Assembly (NCBI GenBank): GCA_030765045.1
Contig: CM060969.1
Span: 58,409,716-58,473,715, forward strand
DNA from: Tenodera sinensis
Lineage: Eukaryota > Arthropoda > Insecta > Mantodea > Mantidae
Direction of reading: 5' to 3'
Length of the DNA: 64,000 bases
The notes below the pieces were generated by a model. That model did no database searches and was not told where the DNA came from. It saw only the letters and a program-made list of their open reading frames with translations. Below, piece after piece: positions 1 to 11,674 of the stretch (the first letter of the stretch is position 1; every line of letters begins with the position of its first letter). Both the position numbers and the translations under genes were made by a program.

Positions 1-222
1 TTTGGGAACTTAGAGAAACAGGAATACATTCCATACCTTTCAGCGGCATGCGACATCCCTGTTAGGTCACCTAATGCGTCGCTGGTGTATTATTGTGCAT
101 CTGGGTTACTTAGAAGCAATGACCGACTGTGGACCGACTGGAAAGCCTACCGGGAGGAATGGAATAAGCTGGATCTCCCTGAATTTTTAGTGGTTTGCTC
201 CAGTATAAGCTGCACTGTGTAG
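1..222 (+). CDS. Possible terminal coding exon, open at the left window edge
   Basis: Frame 1 is open from the first base for 73 codons and ends at a TAG at 220-222. The stretch is visibly richer in GC than the DNA that follows. The translation has a protein-like composition with spaced Trp, Tyr and Cys residues (for example SNDRLWTDWKAYREEW in the middle). No Met start is needed if this is the end of a gene entering from the left. I do not recognise the family. An intron acceptor could lie near base 21 (AAACAG followed by GAA), though no pyrimidine tract precedes it. It could also be a chance open frame or a decayed transposon fragment. The claim rests only on the length of the open frame and its composition. 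Confidence 0.35.
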   Translation, partial: FGNLEKQEYIPYLSAACDIPVRSPNASLVYYCASGLLRSNDRLWTDWKAYREEWNKLDLPEFLVVCSSISCTV

Positions 223-900
223 CAATAGCAGAGCTCAGGGCCGCCAGATATAACACCACTGCTTGTGGAGGCATGATTTTTCATAATGTACGGGTGTTTT
301 AGTTTGTTAGCATAGATCGCAAACAATACTATGTATACAGCTAATACAATTACAATTACAACGAAGAATGTCTATTATAGGTACTAAAAATCTTAGTGCA
401 TATTTGCAAAATAGATTTTGACAGCATACGTATTTTAGGTACCTATTTGACTGCATGAAATTACAATGTCTAGTGGTGACTCGTGTGCTGCAGGAAGCGA
501 TACGGGCGGTTGGTTGTGTGGGATACTGTCAAGTTAATGTACATTTCTGGTTCAGTTCATAGTTCCATCTTTGTTCTGCATCAGTGATGGGAATTATTTA
601 AAAGACAATGATTTGAGTGTGCATTTGTTCTCTTGCATGCTCACGAATAATTCACAACTGTGCCTGTCACATACGTTTGTTTATACTTTCGCATGTAACT
701 GACAATCACAGGAAACATTTTCAGGTGGTTTGGCCCAAATAATAAATAGCATTGCCGTCCATAATTCCATTAAATTCAAGTGTTCCATTAAGGAAAACAT
801 GGACTGTATATATTTGTGAAATAGGAATTACGAGTATGGATGTGGTATTGGTTTCGAGGAGTCAGGAAGTGCCAGTGTACATGTTTGTGATGTACCGCGA
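223..900. other. Non-coding, nothing recognised
   Basis: AT-rich DNA with short chance open frames only. If 1-222 is an exon, the start of this stretch would be its 3' UTR, but I see no clear AATAAA signal close to the stop. Confidence 0.4.
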
Positions 901-904
901 GAAC

Positions 905-1215
905 AAAAAATTCAGGAACCTGCTGCGCCGTGTTTTGTCTGTCCCCATCTTCGGTGCTCGTTGCCGTCTGCCGCTATCATAGAATGGTGCTGATGAAACC
1001 ATACATTTTAAAAACTACTTTTAAAGCCTTTACTTACCAACTTTACGAAAAGAGATGCTGAAACTGGCCACCATCATTGTCCATACATTTTTGGCACCCC
1101 TTTAGGAAACTATCCATCACTCGCCGCACTTCACGTTGAGAAACGCAGGCAGTTTCCTGTTGGATATTTTGTTTTAATTCTGCTAGGCTGTGTGGGTTTA
1201 TCTTGTACACTTTGC
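905..1215 (-). pseudogene. DDE transposase C-terminal remnant, copy 1
   Basis: This stretch is clearly related to 10860-11345 and 59795-60265: the same order of short blocks recurs, including CCTTTAGGAAACTATCCATC and GGATATTTTGTTTTAATTC. Read on the minus strand these blocks resemble the tail of insect Tc1/mariner-type transposases, with a region rich in Glu, Leu and Lys after a lost catalytic block. Only the tail survives and there is no continuous frame. The family assignment is made from the better copy at 10.9 kb. Confidence 0.5.
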
Positions 1216-2259
1216 TTCATTGCTTTTCATTTGACTACACTGACATTAGCGTTGACTTTATTGACTTTAATTTGGCAATAAAGATTTGGGTGATTCTCGG
1301 AGCAATGTTGGCAGCAAGGCAACTAATATCTGCAAACGACTCGCGCTTGCGCATTAAGTACATTTGGACGTGTCTATTTTGCTTTCAAGTGTATTTATGC
1401 ATTTCTGGCCGTTTAGAGCGTATTTAAAGTTATTTTTGTATATTTCTATCATATTTGTGACTTCCTATGGAATGAAATGCCGCAACTGATGGCGGAAGTT
1501 CGAAAAACATTTTGCAGGACGTAAAGGAAGAGACGTGCATTTTGGGCTAAATTAAGTAACTTTCTTGTAAACGTAGCATATGGCGTCTGTTACTGTTTTG
1601 TTTCAGCCCAAGTGATAATTTCTTTTGTGCGGTGCAATTTGCTGTGTTATTGTTACAGTTATGCTTATGGCTACAGTTATAGCTGGTACTAATAGTCATA
1701 TCGGTAGGGATGCGTTAGAATCGAAGGGAAAATATCGAGTTACGGAGTACTTTCAGAAGGAAGAACGGCAGGAGTGGTGGATAGTGCGTGTGTTGCACTG
1801 TAATTGGACGGAACAGCCGTGTAAAGTGTAACGGTGGCATGTTTACACACGGTTCTCAGTGGCAACAAAATGACAACACTGCCTCTCTCGGTCACGCCTA
1901 ACGCCAGAGTCGGAGACAAAGCGAATGTACTATAACAATATGAATATTATTGTTGCTCTTTGCGTAGATAATGGCGATGGGGCAATAACATTTTGTAAGG
2001 CCGGGAATTGCGAGGTCGTTCGAAGTGCTTAAGAAACTCACCCTGTGGACTTGATTCAGGATGAACACCAAATGGATAACTTAACCATAGCCCACCTGAG
2101 TCACGCAAGTCATACAATCATTGTATAATAAAATGGCTCGATGAAGCACATCTAGATTTCCGACCATAATGTTTATAGTTTCTCTATTAGGCACTTGATG
2201 GCAAAAGCAGAATTGGAAATAAACGTTTTGGAGCTTCCGGGAGTACCCTTTCCCCATTA
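1216..2259. other. Non-coding, nothing recognised
   Basis: Contains chance open frames of up to 74 codons with no family resemblance. No repeat with a clear boundary was recognised. Confidence 0.4.
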
Positions 2260-2294
2260 AAAAAAAAAAAAAAATCTCAGAAAAAACCACACGC

Positions 2295-2376
<82 letters not shown>

Positions 2377-2384
2377 GCGCACGG
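2260..2384. repeat. Poly-A run followed by (GT)n/(GCGT)n microsatellite
   Basis: Fifteen A residues at 2260-2274 are followed from about 2295 by a GT dinucleotide tract that grades into GCGT and GC units up to about 2384. A poly-A next to a microsatellite is often the tail of an old retroposon, but no body of one was recognised to the left. Confidence 0.9.
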
Positions 2385-2897
2385 GCGTGAACTAGTCAAA
2401 AAAGAGAACTTGATTAAATACCAAACTTACTACTTGGCAAAGCCGTGAGATTATTGGAAAGAATGTGAAACTGCCCAGCTGTTTACGCGAGCTTATCCCA
2501 CGTACACGGCGTGACAATGTGTGTACACTCTGTTCAGGTGTAATCGTATCTTCAGAACAGCAACATTCATAGGCGCGGAAAATCATTCGTGTTCCATTAC
2601 TGACTGTACGCCAAGTTACTAGTATTTCGATGTTCTACTAAACAAGATAACAAGCGATCGCAGCGCTAGTCAGTACTCGTGGTCGCTATGCCTAGTGCAA
2701 TCGTAGCTTCAGGATCGCATTGACAAGCACGAGAGATCGTTCATTTGCATTGCAATTACTCCTATAGCAAGTTCCTAGTATTTCGCTGTTCTAGTAAGCA
2801 AGATAACTAACGATCGCAGGGCTCGACAGCTAGGTCAATATGCTCGATCGCTTTGCCAAGAAGTAGGTGTTTTAGTTCAGAACATCCAAGGATGCGA
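2385..2897. other. Non-coding, internal near-duplication
   Basis: Two similar segments occur here, around 2610-2680 and 2765-2830. Both contain a version of TTCTA(C/G)TAA(A/G)CAAGATAAC followed by GATCGCAG. This suggests a local duplication. No gene was recognised. Confidence 0.45.
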
Positions 2898-3055
2898 CAC
2901 GAATCAAAGCCCCCACCCCAAACTAACTTTTACATGGAAAAGTTTTCGAAAATGTTGAATTTCTCAAAATTGACTAACGATGTAGATTAAAATGCATATG
3001 TTTAAGAGAACTATTCGACTCGTATGTGACTTGGTTGAAATCAACGCATCGTGTG
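2898..3055 (-). repeat. Family A repeat, inverted fragment
   Basis: The order CAAACTAACTTTTACATGG, then TTTTCGAAAATG, then AATGCATATGTTTAAG is the reverse complement of the right half of the family A repeat seen at 15931-16500. A similar inverted fragment lies at 50505-50665. Confidence 0.5.
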
Positions 3056-4119
3056 CACAACAGTTTCAAATGTCAATCAATGACAGACTTAATTCTTGAA
3101 AGATGTATCGCACTTCATAATCACCTCCTCTGAATTTTAATTATCACCTCCTCTGTTTTTCTTATCTTATGATTAAGTTTGGGAATCTAGCTGCACTATG
3201 CTGCAGATGCGCAACAACTTACGTTATTTTACGCAACAGAGTCGCAATTTAAATGTCAAAAATGACTGACTCTTGTTTCGGTGAAACATCTAATGCAGAA
3301 ATAATGAAATAATTTGAGAGGGAAATCTCAGAACACAGAATACAACAGGAAATATGCTTGGAATCAGTTTGACATTTTGTATCGAACGAAATTGTACAGC
3401 AAATACTCCAACTTATTCTCAAAAGATTGGAGCATCAATATGAGAATCCTGTCGGCCGTGCCAGTGGACGTTGATATACGTATTCATGCTACGTGTTTCT
3501 TTTAAGGGGTTAGTAATTACAATATCGAATTTAAATAATATTTAATTGGCTAATTCATGACATAATCGTAATAAATGTAACTTGTGATAGCCAAATTCTT
3601 TAGATAAATTGGCAATCACTCGTGGCATTACTTGTGAGAATTTTATAATAAATGAAATGCACGTCTTAAATTACCTGATTAGAGCCTCTGAAGTCCACTC
3701 ATACTGGCTGGTTTTACATAATTGATAAACGGTAAGAGATGAACAAATTCTCAGTCATAAAATATGTACCTAGAACTCGTTAAACCACCCAGTTTGTGTG
3801 AAATAAGTTTTGTGGCGTTAATCGAGATATTCTTTGTTATTCGTTTAATTTTTAAAATATTTTTCTCAAGAGGAAAATCGCTATTCGTTTTTTCCTTACT
3901 CTTGACTATACAAAGAGAACAGAATTTGAAAGCCATCAGATAGCGACCCGCTCTTTTTGACTGTCGCACAAAGTCTACTGTATCTAATCTCCTTGCACCT
4001 CCACGGAGATATACAGTACGACAATATCTAAAAACGTTTATCTCTAACATGATGTAGAGAAAGGATGTTTTGTAATTATCAGGCATAGGAATTTCCGGCA
4101 TTAACGCTAGCAATACTAA
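3056..4119. other. Non-coding, nothing recognised
   Basis: The longest open frame here (3751-4113, minus, 120 codons) has no recognisable domain and an AT-driven composition. I do not treat it as a gene. Confidence 0.4.
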
Positions 4120-4319
4120 CAGTTGGGGGAGAGCACTTTAGGCCCACCTTGTAATTTTTTAAATGCTGTCTTTTAATTTTTTGATTAAATGCATGCAATT
4201 AATAGTTAAGTCAATCACCGTTTCTGTTATTGAATTGCATAGATTTCAAAGTTTTCATTGTTGGTCTTACTTTGAGAAACAATTAAATGTCAAGGTGGTC
4301 ATAAAGTACCCTCCTCTCA
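4120..4319. mobile_element. MITE with about 28 bp imperfect terminal inverted repeats
   Basis: The left end reads GGGGGAGAGCACTTTAGGCC and continues CACCTTG. The reverse complement of the right end reads GAGGAGGGTACTTTATGACC and continues ACCTTG. The ends are about 200 bp apart with an AT-rich core and no coding frame. TA dinucleotides lie close to both ends, which would fit a Tc1/mariner-type target site, but the exact junction is not fixed. Confidence 0.6.
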
Positions 4320-5566
4320 GTATTATATTACCTTTATAAACGTGACAAGATATAATACCCAATTTTAAAGTAAATTTGTTTTCAAAATTGCGCAGACATT
4401 TTATTACCAGTGGCGGACACAAAGTACACCCTCCACCCTGCACCCAACGTTGGTAGTACAGCTTCTGTATAGGTTTGTATTGTTAGGGTTAAAGCCAGGA
4501 CGGAAGAAAATAAAGATGACTTACCAAGTAGGGATTTCGCGGGTAACCAACTCCCATCCCTTTTACTGTCGTTTGCAAACCAAGTTATCTGCCTCCAGCG
4601 GCCTATAACCACTACTCCTGCACTATTGGTTTGAGGGTTTATAACTGGAAGCCAAGTGCTTAAGAATTCCTTTACCTCGTAATGGTAGTTTGTTGAAGAA
4701 TGGGTAGAGAAAGTCGTGCGAATGTAATACAGATATTTGGAGGGAGGCAAATGTTTAATAACCATTGAATTACTTTTGGTTCTATCGTTTCCTCTGTAGT
4801 TTCTTCTTTAGCAAGAGAATATTTCTGATTACTGTTTAATCAACTTGAGTTGTGTAAAACGATATTTTTTTTCATCTTTTGTTTCGTTTCTTTTATATTT
4901 TCTTCGCGACGTTGTTGAACACACAGAACATTCTTATCTTCTGTAGCCTAGATGCTGCAAAACCTAAAATATTGGGAAAACAACTTATATTGTTAAAGCA
5001 TATATTCTTCGTCATCCTTGATAGAAATACTTTACATCAATACCCATAAATACGATCCTTGCTCGTGTAAAAGCAGCTCTTATATCGATGTAAGGCTTAA
5101 ATCACGGTCTCCCTTTTCATTACTTTTAGTGAGCAGGACTATTTTTCATACTGAAAGTAACAGTTACGAGTAGAATTTTGGTCCGCTTTAGAATTTTTGG
5201 TGTACATGAAACCTTTTGTTAGCCTTCTGAAACAGACTGCCCAAGGCAGACTGCCTTATGAAAGTTCATTTAGAATCAGATTCTCATTTTCATTTCCTTG
5301 CATTTCAAATGGAGTATTTTATGAATGTCGGCACTTGAGTAAAACTATAGCCATACTGCTCCTCGTTCGCTCAGCTATTTCTTTTTCTTGCCCCTCCCCC
5401 CTCCGCCCCCAATTTTGTATTAATACATGCTGTACGCTGTAAGATGCTATCCAACATGTGAATGGAATAGCTGGACATTTCAAAATAAAACCAAAATTCC
5501 ATTAATATTATTTTCTGGCTTGGGCGAAAGATGTTATATATATAGTGACAAAATGACAATTTGACA
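4320..5566. other. Non-coding, unrecognised open frame on the minus strand
   Basis: A minus-strand frame of 127 codons lies at 4382-4765. It has no family resemblance that I can name and no supporting splice or start context. The rest is AT-rich and featureless. Confidence 0.35.
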
Positions 5567-5567
5567 G

Positions 5568-5585
5568 ATCGCACTCCTTACACCA
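5568..5585 (-). other. Primer-binding site of LTR family B, tRNA-Leu type
   Basis: On the minus strand, one base after the LTR end, lies a TGGTGT sequence of 18 bases. It matches the equivalent site at 17148-17165 apart from one or two substitutions. The start TGGTGTCAGGAG of the better copy complements the 3' end of insect tRNA-Leu, which is known for several Ty3/gypsy elements. Confidence 0.5.
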
Positions 5586-5586
5586 G

Positions 5587-6162
5587 TGTGACAAAAACGA
5601 CAGAAGTCCAGTCAATTACTTTTCTATCACTTTATTTTCTTCTAACTGAATACAGAACAATACAGTTCTTCTACTGACGTTAACACAGTCTACAGGCTTT
5701 CGTGATGCCTGATGATTCACAACTGTTTTCTTCTAGTAACTTTGATTCACTCCTTTCTGTCTTCCTTCTCTTTCTCTCAAATACTAACGCTGATGATACA
5801 ATGACACGACACTCATTAACCGCTTCGCTATTTTCCTTTCGAGGCGACCGTACACAGGCAGCTGACACACCACACACTAAAACTAAAAGCTGTGACTCCT
5901 GATTGTGACTCACTCCTCTCGTCGCGTCGCCCCGCCTCCTTATACCTACGTATAACGATGACGTAATGCGGACCTTTCTCGAACTTACACAAACACGCGG
6001 CTACCGGTCACGTCTGAAATAATCAGGAAAGTCTTTGTGTTGCCGCTCGATTATTGGTCACGTATACACAAGCAGTCGCGTGAGACAGGCTGAGCTTGAG
6101 CATCTTAGATACTCGTAGCTCCAGTGGGGTGGCGCAGCCCGACCCCGACCGTCCTTTGTGAG
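5587..6162 (-). mobile_element. LTR of a retrotransposon (family B), minus-strand copy with primer-binding site
   Basis: On the minus strand the sequence ends in GTCACA followed by a primer-binding site. It aligns block by block with the copies at 16717-17146, 37605-38090 and 51867-52436. Shared blocks are ACAAAGGACGGTCGGG, GCGGCAACACAAAG, GAGAAAGGTCCG, TATAAGGAGG and the purine-rich GTGAAGA..GACTGAAAGGA region. The start of U3 is missing, so this copy is truncated where the plus-strand fragment at 6163 begins. Confidence 0.65.
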
Positions 6163-6360
6163 ATCGTATCGTCGTAGTTAGTATACGAGAGATAGAGAAA
6201 GTGAAGAAAGACGCTGAAAGAATTGAGTCAAGGTTACGAGAACTAAAATTTGTGAGTTGTGATAGGACGAAAGTCTGTACCCTGCGTTAACGACCAGAAG
6301 AAAATTGTGTATTTGTGATAGAATTTTAGAAGACAAAGTGGTAGAAAAGTAACCGTGAGG
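6163..6360 (+). mobile_element. LTR family B fragment (R/U5 part), plus strand
   Basis: The series GAGAAAGTGAAGAAAGACGC, then TGAGTCAAGGTTACGAGAA, then TTGTGAGTTGTGATAG, then TAGAAAAGTAACCG matches the downstream half of the LTR at 51867-52436 in the same orientation. It abuts the minus-strand copy at 5587-6162, so the two make a head-to-head pair. Confidence 0.6.
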
Positions 6361-6420
6361 CAGTATTTTTGTGTAAATGCTCTGAAATGATTCAAATTGT
6401 ACATACACCCTAAGGGGAGA

Positions 6421-6445
6421 AAAAAAAAAAAAAAAAAAAAAAAAA
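6421..6445. repeat. Poly-A run
   Basis: About 25 A residues, directly after the LTR family B fragment. The run produces artefactual poly-Phe frames on the minus strand. Confidence 0.9.
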
Positions 6446-8300
6446 GAGCAGACTGGAAGCGTATATTTATTTTGTCTAAGTCCAACCACTCAGCCATCCG
6501 CTCACATTGAATAGTTGAGACTCAATATGAGAAAAGACAACAGGACGATGCTAAAGCCACGCATTCCGTGACACCAATGTAAACCGGCCGCGGATCGACG
6601 TGGAATAAATGTACGCCTCTAGTCTGCTGCTTGTGTGTGGGCGTGTGTGTGTGCGCATGCGTGCGTGTGTGTGTGGGGTGTAATTTGTTATTTAAAAAGG
6701 CACGATATCGTCAGTAATAATTTATTGATATCAATTGAGTGCGGCGAGATTAGAAAAGAATATTGACTTTTCACAATCATTGGCTGTGCCTAGCCATTTT
6801 ATTTGTGAGCGAAGAAGTCCGCCATATTTAGCGAGAAAGTTGTGAAAGTGTTCATAAGAAAGATAATAATTTTTAAATGATAATAAAGTTTTCAAAATTA
6901 TCATTAAAATAATATTGATTGTTCCATCTATAAAATAGATGCGTACTACACCCTATGACAACAGTAATAGAATCTTATAGCTAGGTCGCGAGTAATATAA
7001 CTTTCATTCCAACGAAGCTTAATAAAATCTAAATAGCACCTCTACGTTCGTCTCACATTAACATAAACACCATATTATACATCGTTATAGCCGGTCTGAT
7101 TTTGTCGTTTTTTGCAACAGTATTATTGGCAAGTAATTTGGGAATCCGGAAGAAAATAATAAAACTCGCTGAAAATGCGATTTCAGAAATGTTCAAATTT
7201 TGTTTAGCTTCAGTATTGTATAAAGAAACGGTATATAGTCTCACCATTATGTTTATTACGATCTCTTGCTAGAGAAAGGCTGAAACCAATTTACCATTTT
7301 ATTCATGTGTCCAAGAAGTTTTGGCCACGAGAGAAATTACATTCGTTTTTGTGAATTTGTGGCAATAATTGGCATTACGAAAACAGTATGTTGTCATGGA
7401 AGGTTGCTCTGATGAAAGTGCCTGACATGTATGTAGCTGGTTCCCCGTTAATGCCCTTGGCGCTTTGCCCTACCTACGTTTTCCCCAGCCGGAGGCAGTG
7501 GTCGTTTGCAAATGTGTGGCTACTAACAGCGAGTTAAACGAGGAATACTCAGCTTTTTCTAATTTCGTCTAATTTATAGCTGATGGGTGGCCTAAAATTG
7601 AAATATACACCGTGAAAACAATTTTCGAATATTTGTCCTTTAATCTTTTCTGACTCCATTTCGTTTCTGAACGTTCATATTTTATCATATCTTATTTTGA
7701 AAGCGGTATGTTTCAGAAGGCGTTAAAACTGAATGTTTTCACATTAAGGTATATCAGCGTGTAAATTATCCTGAATGATTTTTAATTGCTTTTATTTTCG
7801 CAATTACTTTGCTGGTTCAGCACACCGGTAGCCGACTAACGAAGCATTTTAGTAGCTAGCACTTTTAGGCCAGTTTGTCCTTCGACAGAGTAACTTCCAT
7901 TTTAAAGCTTCAACCTTTATAAAAGTGCATAACAGTAATGCGATTATAAATCTAAAAGTTTCGTTTTATAAAATACATTTATAACACATGTATATTGTGA
8001 TTAAAACCGGCGTTTTGCACATAAAGAGCAAATAAACTAATGCAAAATAAAACCTATTCCATTCTTCACACTAAGGTAAGGTATTCTTGATATCTACATT
8101 CAAGTTTCAGGAAATTACTTCACATATTCGTCAGGTTGAACATATTTTTAAGAGGAAATTTCATATCAGAATATGAAAATCAAATTTTTTGAATTTACTA
8201 AAGATATTACCATTTACTTGCATATTACATACATTTAACATTTCATAATATTAGCTATAATATCAATGAAATGTGTTACACAATATCATCGGCAAACAGC
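6446..8300. other. Non-coding, with a short GT-rich tract at 6632-6680
   Basis: A mixed GTGTGC tract lies at 6632-6680. The remainder is AT-rich with only chance open frames. No element boundary was recognised. Confidence 0.4.
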
Positions 8301-8530
8301 AACAGCGCTGGACCCCGCGCGATCCCCTTGGTTAGCCCCGCAAGACCTAAAGACTTCGAGGTGTCGTCAAACTTGGGAAACCTTAGGGACCCCTGTCAAT
8401 GTCTATACCGTTAGTCTGGATCTGGGCGCCCGGTGTCTCCTCTCACCTCATCCTCTCTCCCGGGGGTGTCCCTTGGGGTCATAAGTACAGCAAGCCTGAC
8501 TAAGGTCCGAATCCTCTCCGGATCTCTATT
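8300..8530. repeat. GC-rich SINE-like fragment
   Basis: A GC-rich island in AT-rich DNA. It contains CTCCCGGGGGTGTCCCTTGG followed by GGTCATAAG, which resembles CTCCCGAGGGTGCCCCGTAA and GGGGCATAGG in the SINE body at 9640-9705. No tRNA-like head was seen, so it is probably a 5'-truncated SINE. Confidence 0.4.
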
Positions 8531-9213
8531 CATTACTATTGAGAATGTAGCCAGTTCTAAAATAGAAAGCTCCACTGTTAGAATAATTTCATACTGATAG
8601 TGCGGCATAACTTTTCGAAACATTGCCTTTTGTTATATACAAATAATAATCTGCTATTAGCAAGCACATTGCAGTTTATCTAAAAAGAGTGAAAGGTTTA
8701 ACAGTATATACGATAGTAGCTATCAAACGTTGTGTGGTAGCGAGAAAACATTACAACCTCCAGAGGTGAGTAGGTATACTTCATCTAAATGCCCCAAATA
8801 GGTAACATAATCAGCACCCATTTTGTAAGGATGCGCAAACTTTAGTATTCACTGACTGCTGACCATTAAACTTTATTAAAAAACAAAACTCTCAGGAAAT
8901 ATAGCTCGTAAAACTTTTCCTGCGTAGTATTTTCACAAAACATAAATTGAGGTATTTCTATTATTTTCATTCGGTTTTATGCACAGAAACTCCAGCCCAA
9001 AACTTTTGCGGAAAGTAATAAAGATGACCTAAAGTTTTCTTTTCTGATTGGGCTTTAAGCAGCTTTTATACACCAAATTGCACATGCACCTAAACGCACT
9101 CACAAACACGCAGTTTTAAATTTCTGTTTTTTACTCAGGGTAGCCCACTACACATTTACAGCAGTTGTCTGTTATTAAAATAAATTAAAAAAAGAAAATT
9201 AAGTTACACTCCT
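8531..9213. other. Non-coding, nothing recognised
   Basis: AT-rich DNA with only chance open frames. Confidence 0.4.
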
Positions 9214-9710
9214 GTAGCCGAGTCGAATGTCTCAGACGGTAACGCCTGTGGTCCGCACCCGGGAAGTCGCGGGTTCGATCTCCGTGGCCGAAATTCCTGA
9301 CCCCTGGGTTTCTTTATTTAGGTTTCCCCGGGTCACCAGGCGAATGCTGGGAAGGATTTCCGTATCCTCCGAATTTCCTGTCCCTCCATTTCGTTACATT
9401 GATCATTTCATTTCAAGCTTTATCCCGTTAGATTTCTTTCAGGGTTGGAAGCGCCGGCGAGCGTCGCGGCAGCAGCACGGAACAGGGAAACAACTGCGCT
9501 CTGGAAATATAGCTCTCAGTATTGCAAGGCGAGCCTACTGGTTTCCAGCCACCCCCCCCCCCCCCATAGGATAGTACATTCCCGAGAGGGGGAGGGGAGT
9601 CAGTTTCCTGCCCTCTGCTCTGTCGTAGCAACGTTCCGGCCGCCCTTCGGATCCATTCGCCTCATCCATACTCCCGAGGGTGCCCCGTAAGGGGCATAGG
9701 CATAGAAGAT
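9214..9710 (+). mobile_element. tRNA-derived SINE
   Basis: The head (9214-9292) is tRNA-like. It has an A-box-like segment (TAGCCGAGTCGAATGTCTC..GACGG) and a near-consensus B box, GGTTCGATCTC, at about 9275, the internal promoter elements used by RNA polymerase III. The body continues with GGTTTCCCCGGGTCACCAGG and ends in a GC-rich part around 9590-9705. A C run at 9551-9566 interrupts the body. No poly-A tail is obvious. Open frames on both strands across this region are by-products of its GC content. Confidence 0.65.
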
Positions 9711-10859
9711 ACCCTTTCGGCCGAGGTGCTAAGGCCCACTTCGCAAGTTGTCATTGAGTCATACACTTCTGTAGGGTCGTCAATAAATTTGAACCTTCGA
9801 GTTCTGTGTTAGGTAAAAAAACCACTGTAAAAGATCAGTTTTAATATAGAATAAACTAGAATGAAAGTGGTGCCAGTTTAGAGTGATCGCTAAACAATCG
9901 CCAAAAATCTCTAAACAAATCAGCTCACCAAACAATTCTACCTCCATTACAACGAGAAATATTACACGTGTTAATACTGAAACCACATGGTTACACACCA
10001 GTGGAAGCATTGAAAAAAATAACCCTGATATGCGATTGTATTGCTGCTATTGTTTTTGTTTTCAGATCTAAAGACAATGGTTTCAGATTGTCCCACAACT
10101 TTTTCTTCTTTCATGTAAATGGACGAATGAACATTCGCAATAAAAAACTCTGCTGATGCATGAAATGTCTCACTTCCATTTTCTATAATGGAAAATCAAT
10201 GCAGAGCAATATCGGAGATTCTCTAAGACCACTTTTGGATCCCTTGATAGCAGAAGAAGAACTTGCATGTGGTTGGTTACGACTGACAAATCATTAAATG
10301 AAATAAAGATGGATGTTTCATGACGGAAGTAATGATATGTGGTCTTCCTTGTTTTCGCTACCTAACGAGTTGAAATACCTAAGTATATCGTTAAATCATT
10401 GTGCAGTGCGATAACATTGTGTAAGAAATCGCAAGGATTCCTGCTGCTTAGCGATGCTTCTACTAGATCTGTTTGCCTGTTTCAGAGTAGGTTATTTCTA
10501 GTATCTTAGTAAATATAAGGCATACACAGGCACGAGAGTAGAGCTAGCGTTTGAACTTCCTTTACTCACCCTACATTCTCTTGTCGAGTGACGAAGCTGG
10601 TTTCGTACAACAGCGCAGTGGTGGCTTCGTTCCATCTGCGCGGTAATAGTTTCTACGCTGTTATTAACTATTTTGTTTATATTGAGAATACATATTTTGC
10701 ATACAATAATTATTACAGCCGCCTCCTGTGGTTAGGCAAATTACATAATCTTAATTTATGCTTGTAATATTCTCACGCGCCTTAGTTATGATTAATATAC
10801 TAAATTGTTTGGTTTTAAACTCAATTAAATTTTGAAACACGAAATACAATAGCTTATAA
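9711..10859. other. Non-coding, nothing recognised
   Basis: Several overlapping short open frames on both strands, none with recognisable protein features. Confidence 0.4.
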
Positions 10860-11345
10860 CGGGTGATCAAAAAGACTGTGAACCGGCTGTGCTGTGTTTT
10901 GTCTTTGCGGGTCCTTGGCGCTCGTCGTCGACTGCCGCTGTCACAGAACATCGCGAATAAAACCATACAGCATTTTTAAAACTACTTTTAAAGGCTTTAC
11001 TTACCAATATAATTATATAACAGATGCTGAAACTGGCCACGGTCGCTGTCCACACATTTTTGGCACCTCTTTAGGAAACTATCCATCATTTGCCGTAGTT
11101 CACGTTGAAAAATGCTGGCAATTTCCTGACGGATATTTTGTTTTAATTCTTCCAGGGTGTGTGGGGGTTTGTCCTGTGTACTTCATGCTTTAAGTTACCC
11201 CAGAGATAGAAATCGCAGGGGTTAGGTCGGACGACCTAATAATTCTGTACTGAAACACACTTTCAATTGTTCTCATCGAAAGATTGGCCGTATGAGCTGT
11301 TGTAGAGTTGTTGAGAAAAGGCAAAATCACGCTCCCTGTCGGTTA
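10860..11345 (-). pseudogene. DDE transposase C-terminal remnant, copy 2 (best preserved)
   Basis: The minus strand encodes, with interruptions, the tail of a Tc1/mariner-superfamily transposase. A Leu-Thr-Pro-Cys-Asp-Phe type motif precedes the last catalytic block, then WGNLK, then HTLEELKQNIRQEIA, then a segment ending in RCQKCVDSDRGQF. This order is known from insect transposases of the type annotated with DUF4817 N-termini. The first base block, GGGTGATCAAAAAGAC, looks like the outer end of the element's inverted repeat. The N-terminal half and first catalytic Asp are absent. Related remnants lie at 905-1215 and 59795-60265. Confidence 0.6.
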
Positions 11346-11674
11346 ATTCTCTAAAAAAAAGGGGGGCGCAAAATAGTATTCACGTATGTAGGGGCGACAA
11401 CTGTTGACTCGAAAGAAATCATAATAAATACATGCTGAGCTATAATACATTTTGTGAATAAGTACAGGACTAAATAGTAAAGCACACTGATAATAATGCA
11501 GGCAAGTGATGCTCTTGTGTATATCGGCTGCTGTTATCGTATTTCCGCGTTCGCAGTGGAAAAACACCGCTTAGCGGTTCACATATATTTGGATCTCTCT
11601 GTATTAAACTAAAAAGAAACTAAACCTCTAAAAAGTGGAAACATATTGTCCCTTTTATATGTTTACAAATTTAA
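11346..11674. other. Non-coding, nothing recognised
   Basis: Short AT-rich interval with one chance minus-strand frame. Confidence 0.4.

Noticed and set aside
6178..6497. Frames with a poly-Phe run
   Set aside because: Artefact of a poly-A tract read on the minus strand next to an LTR fragment.
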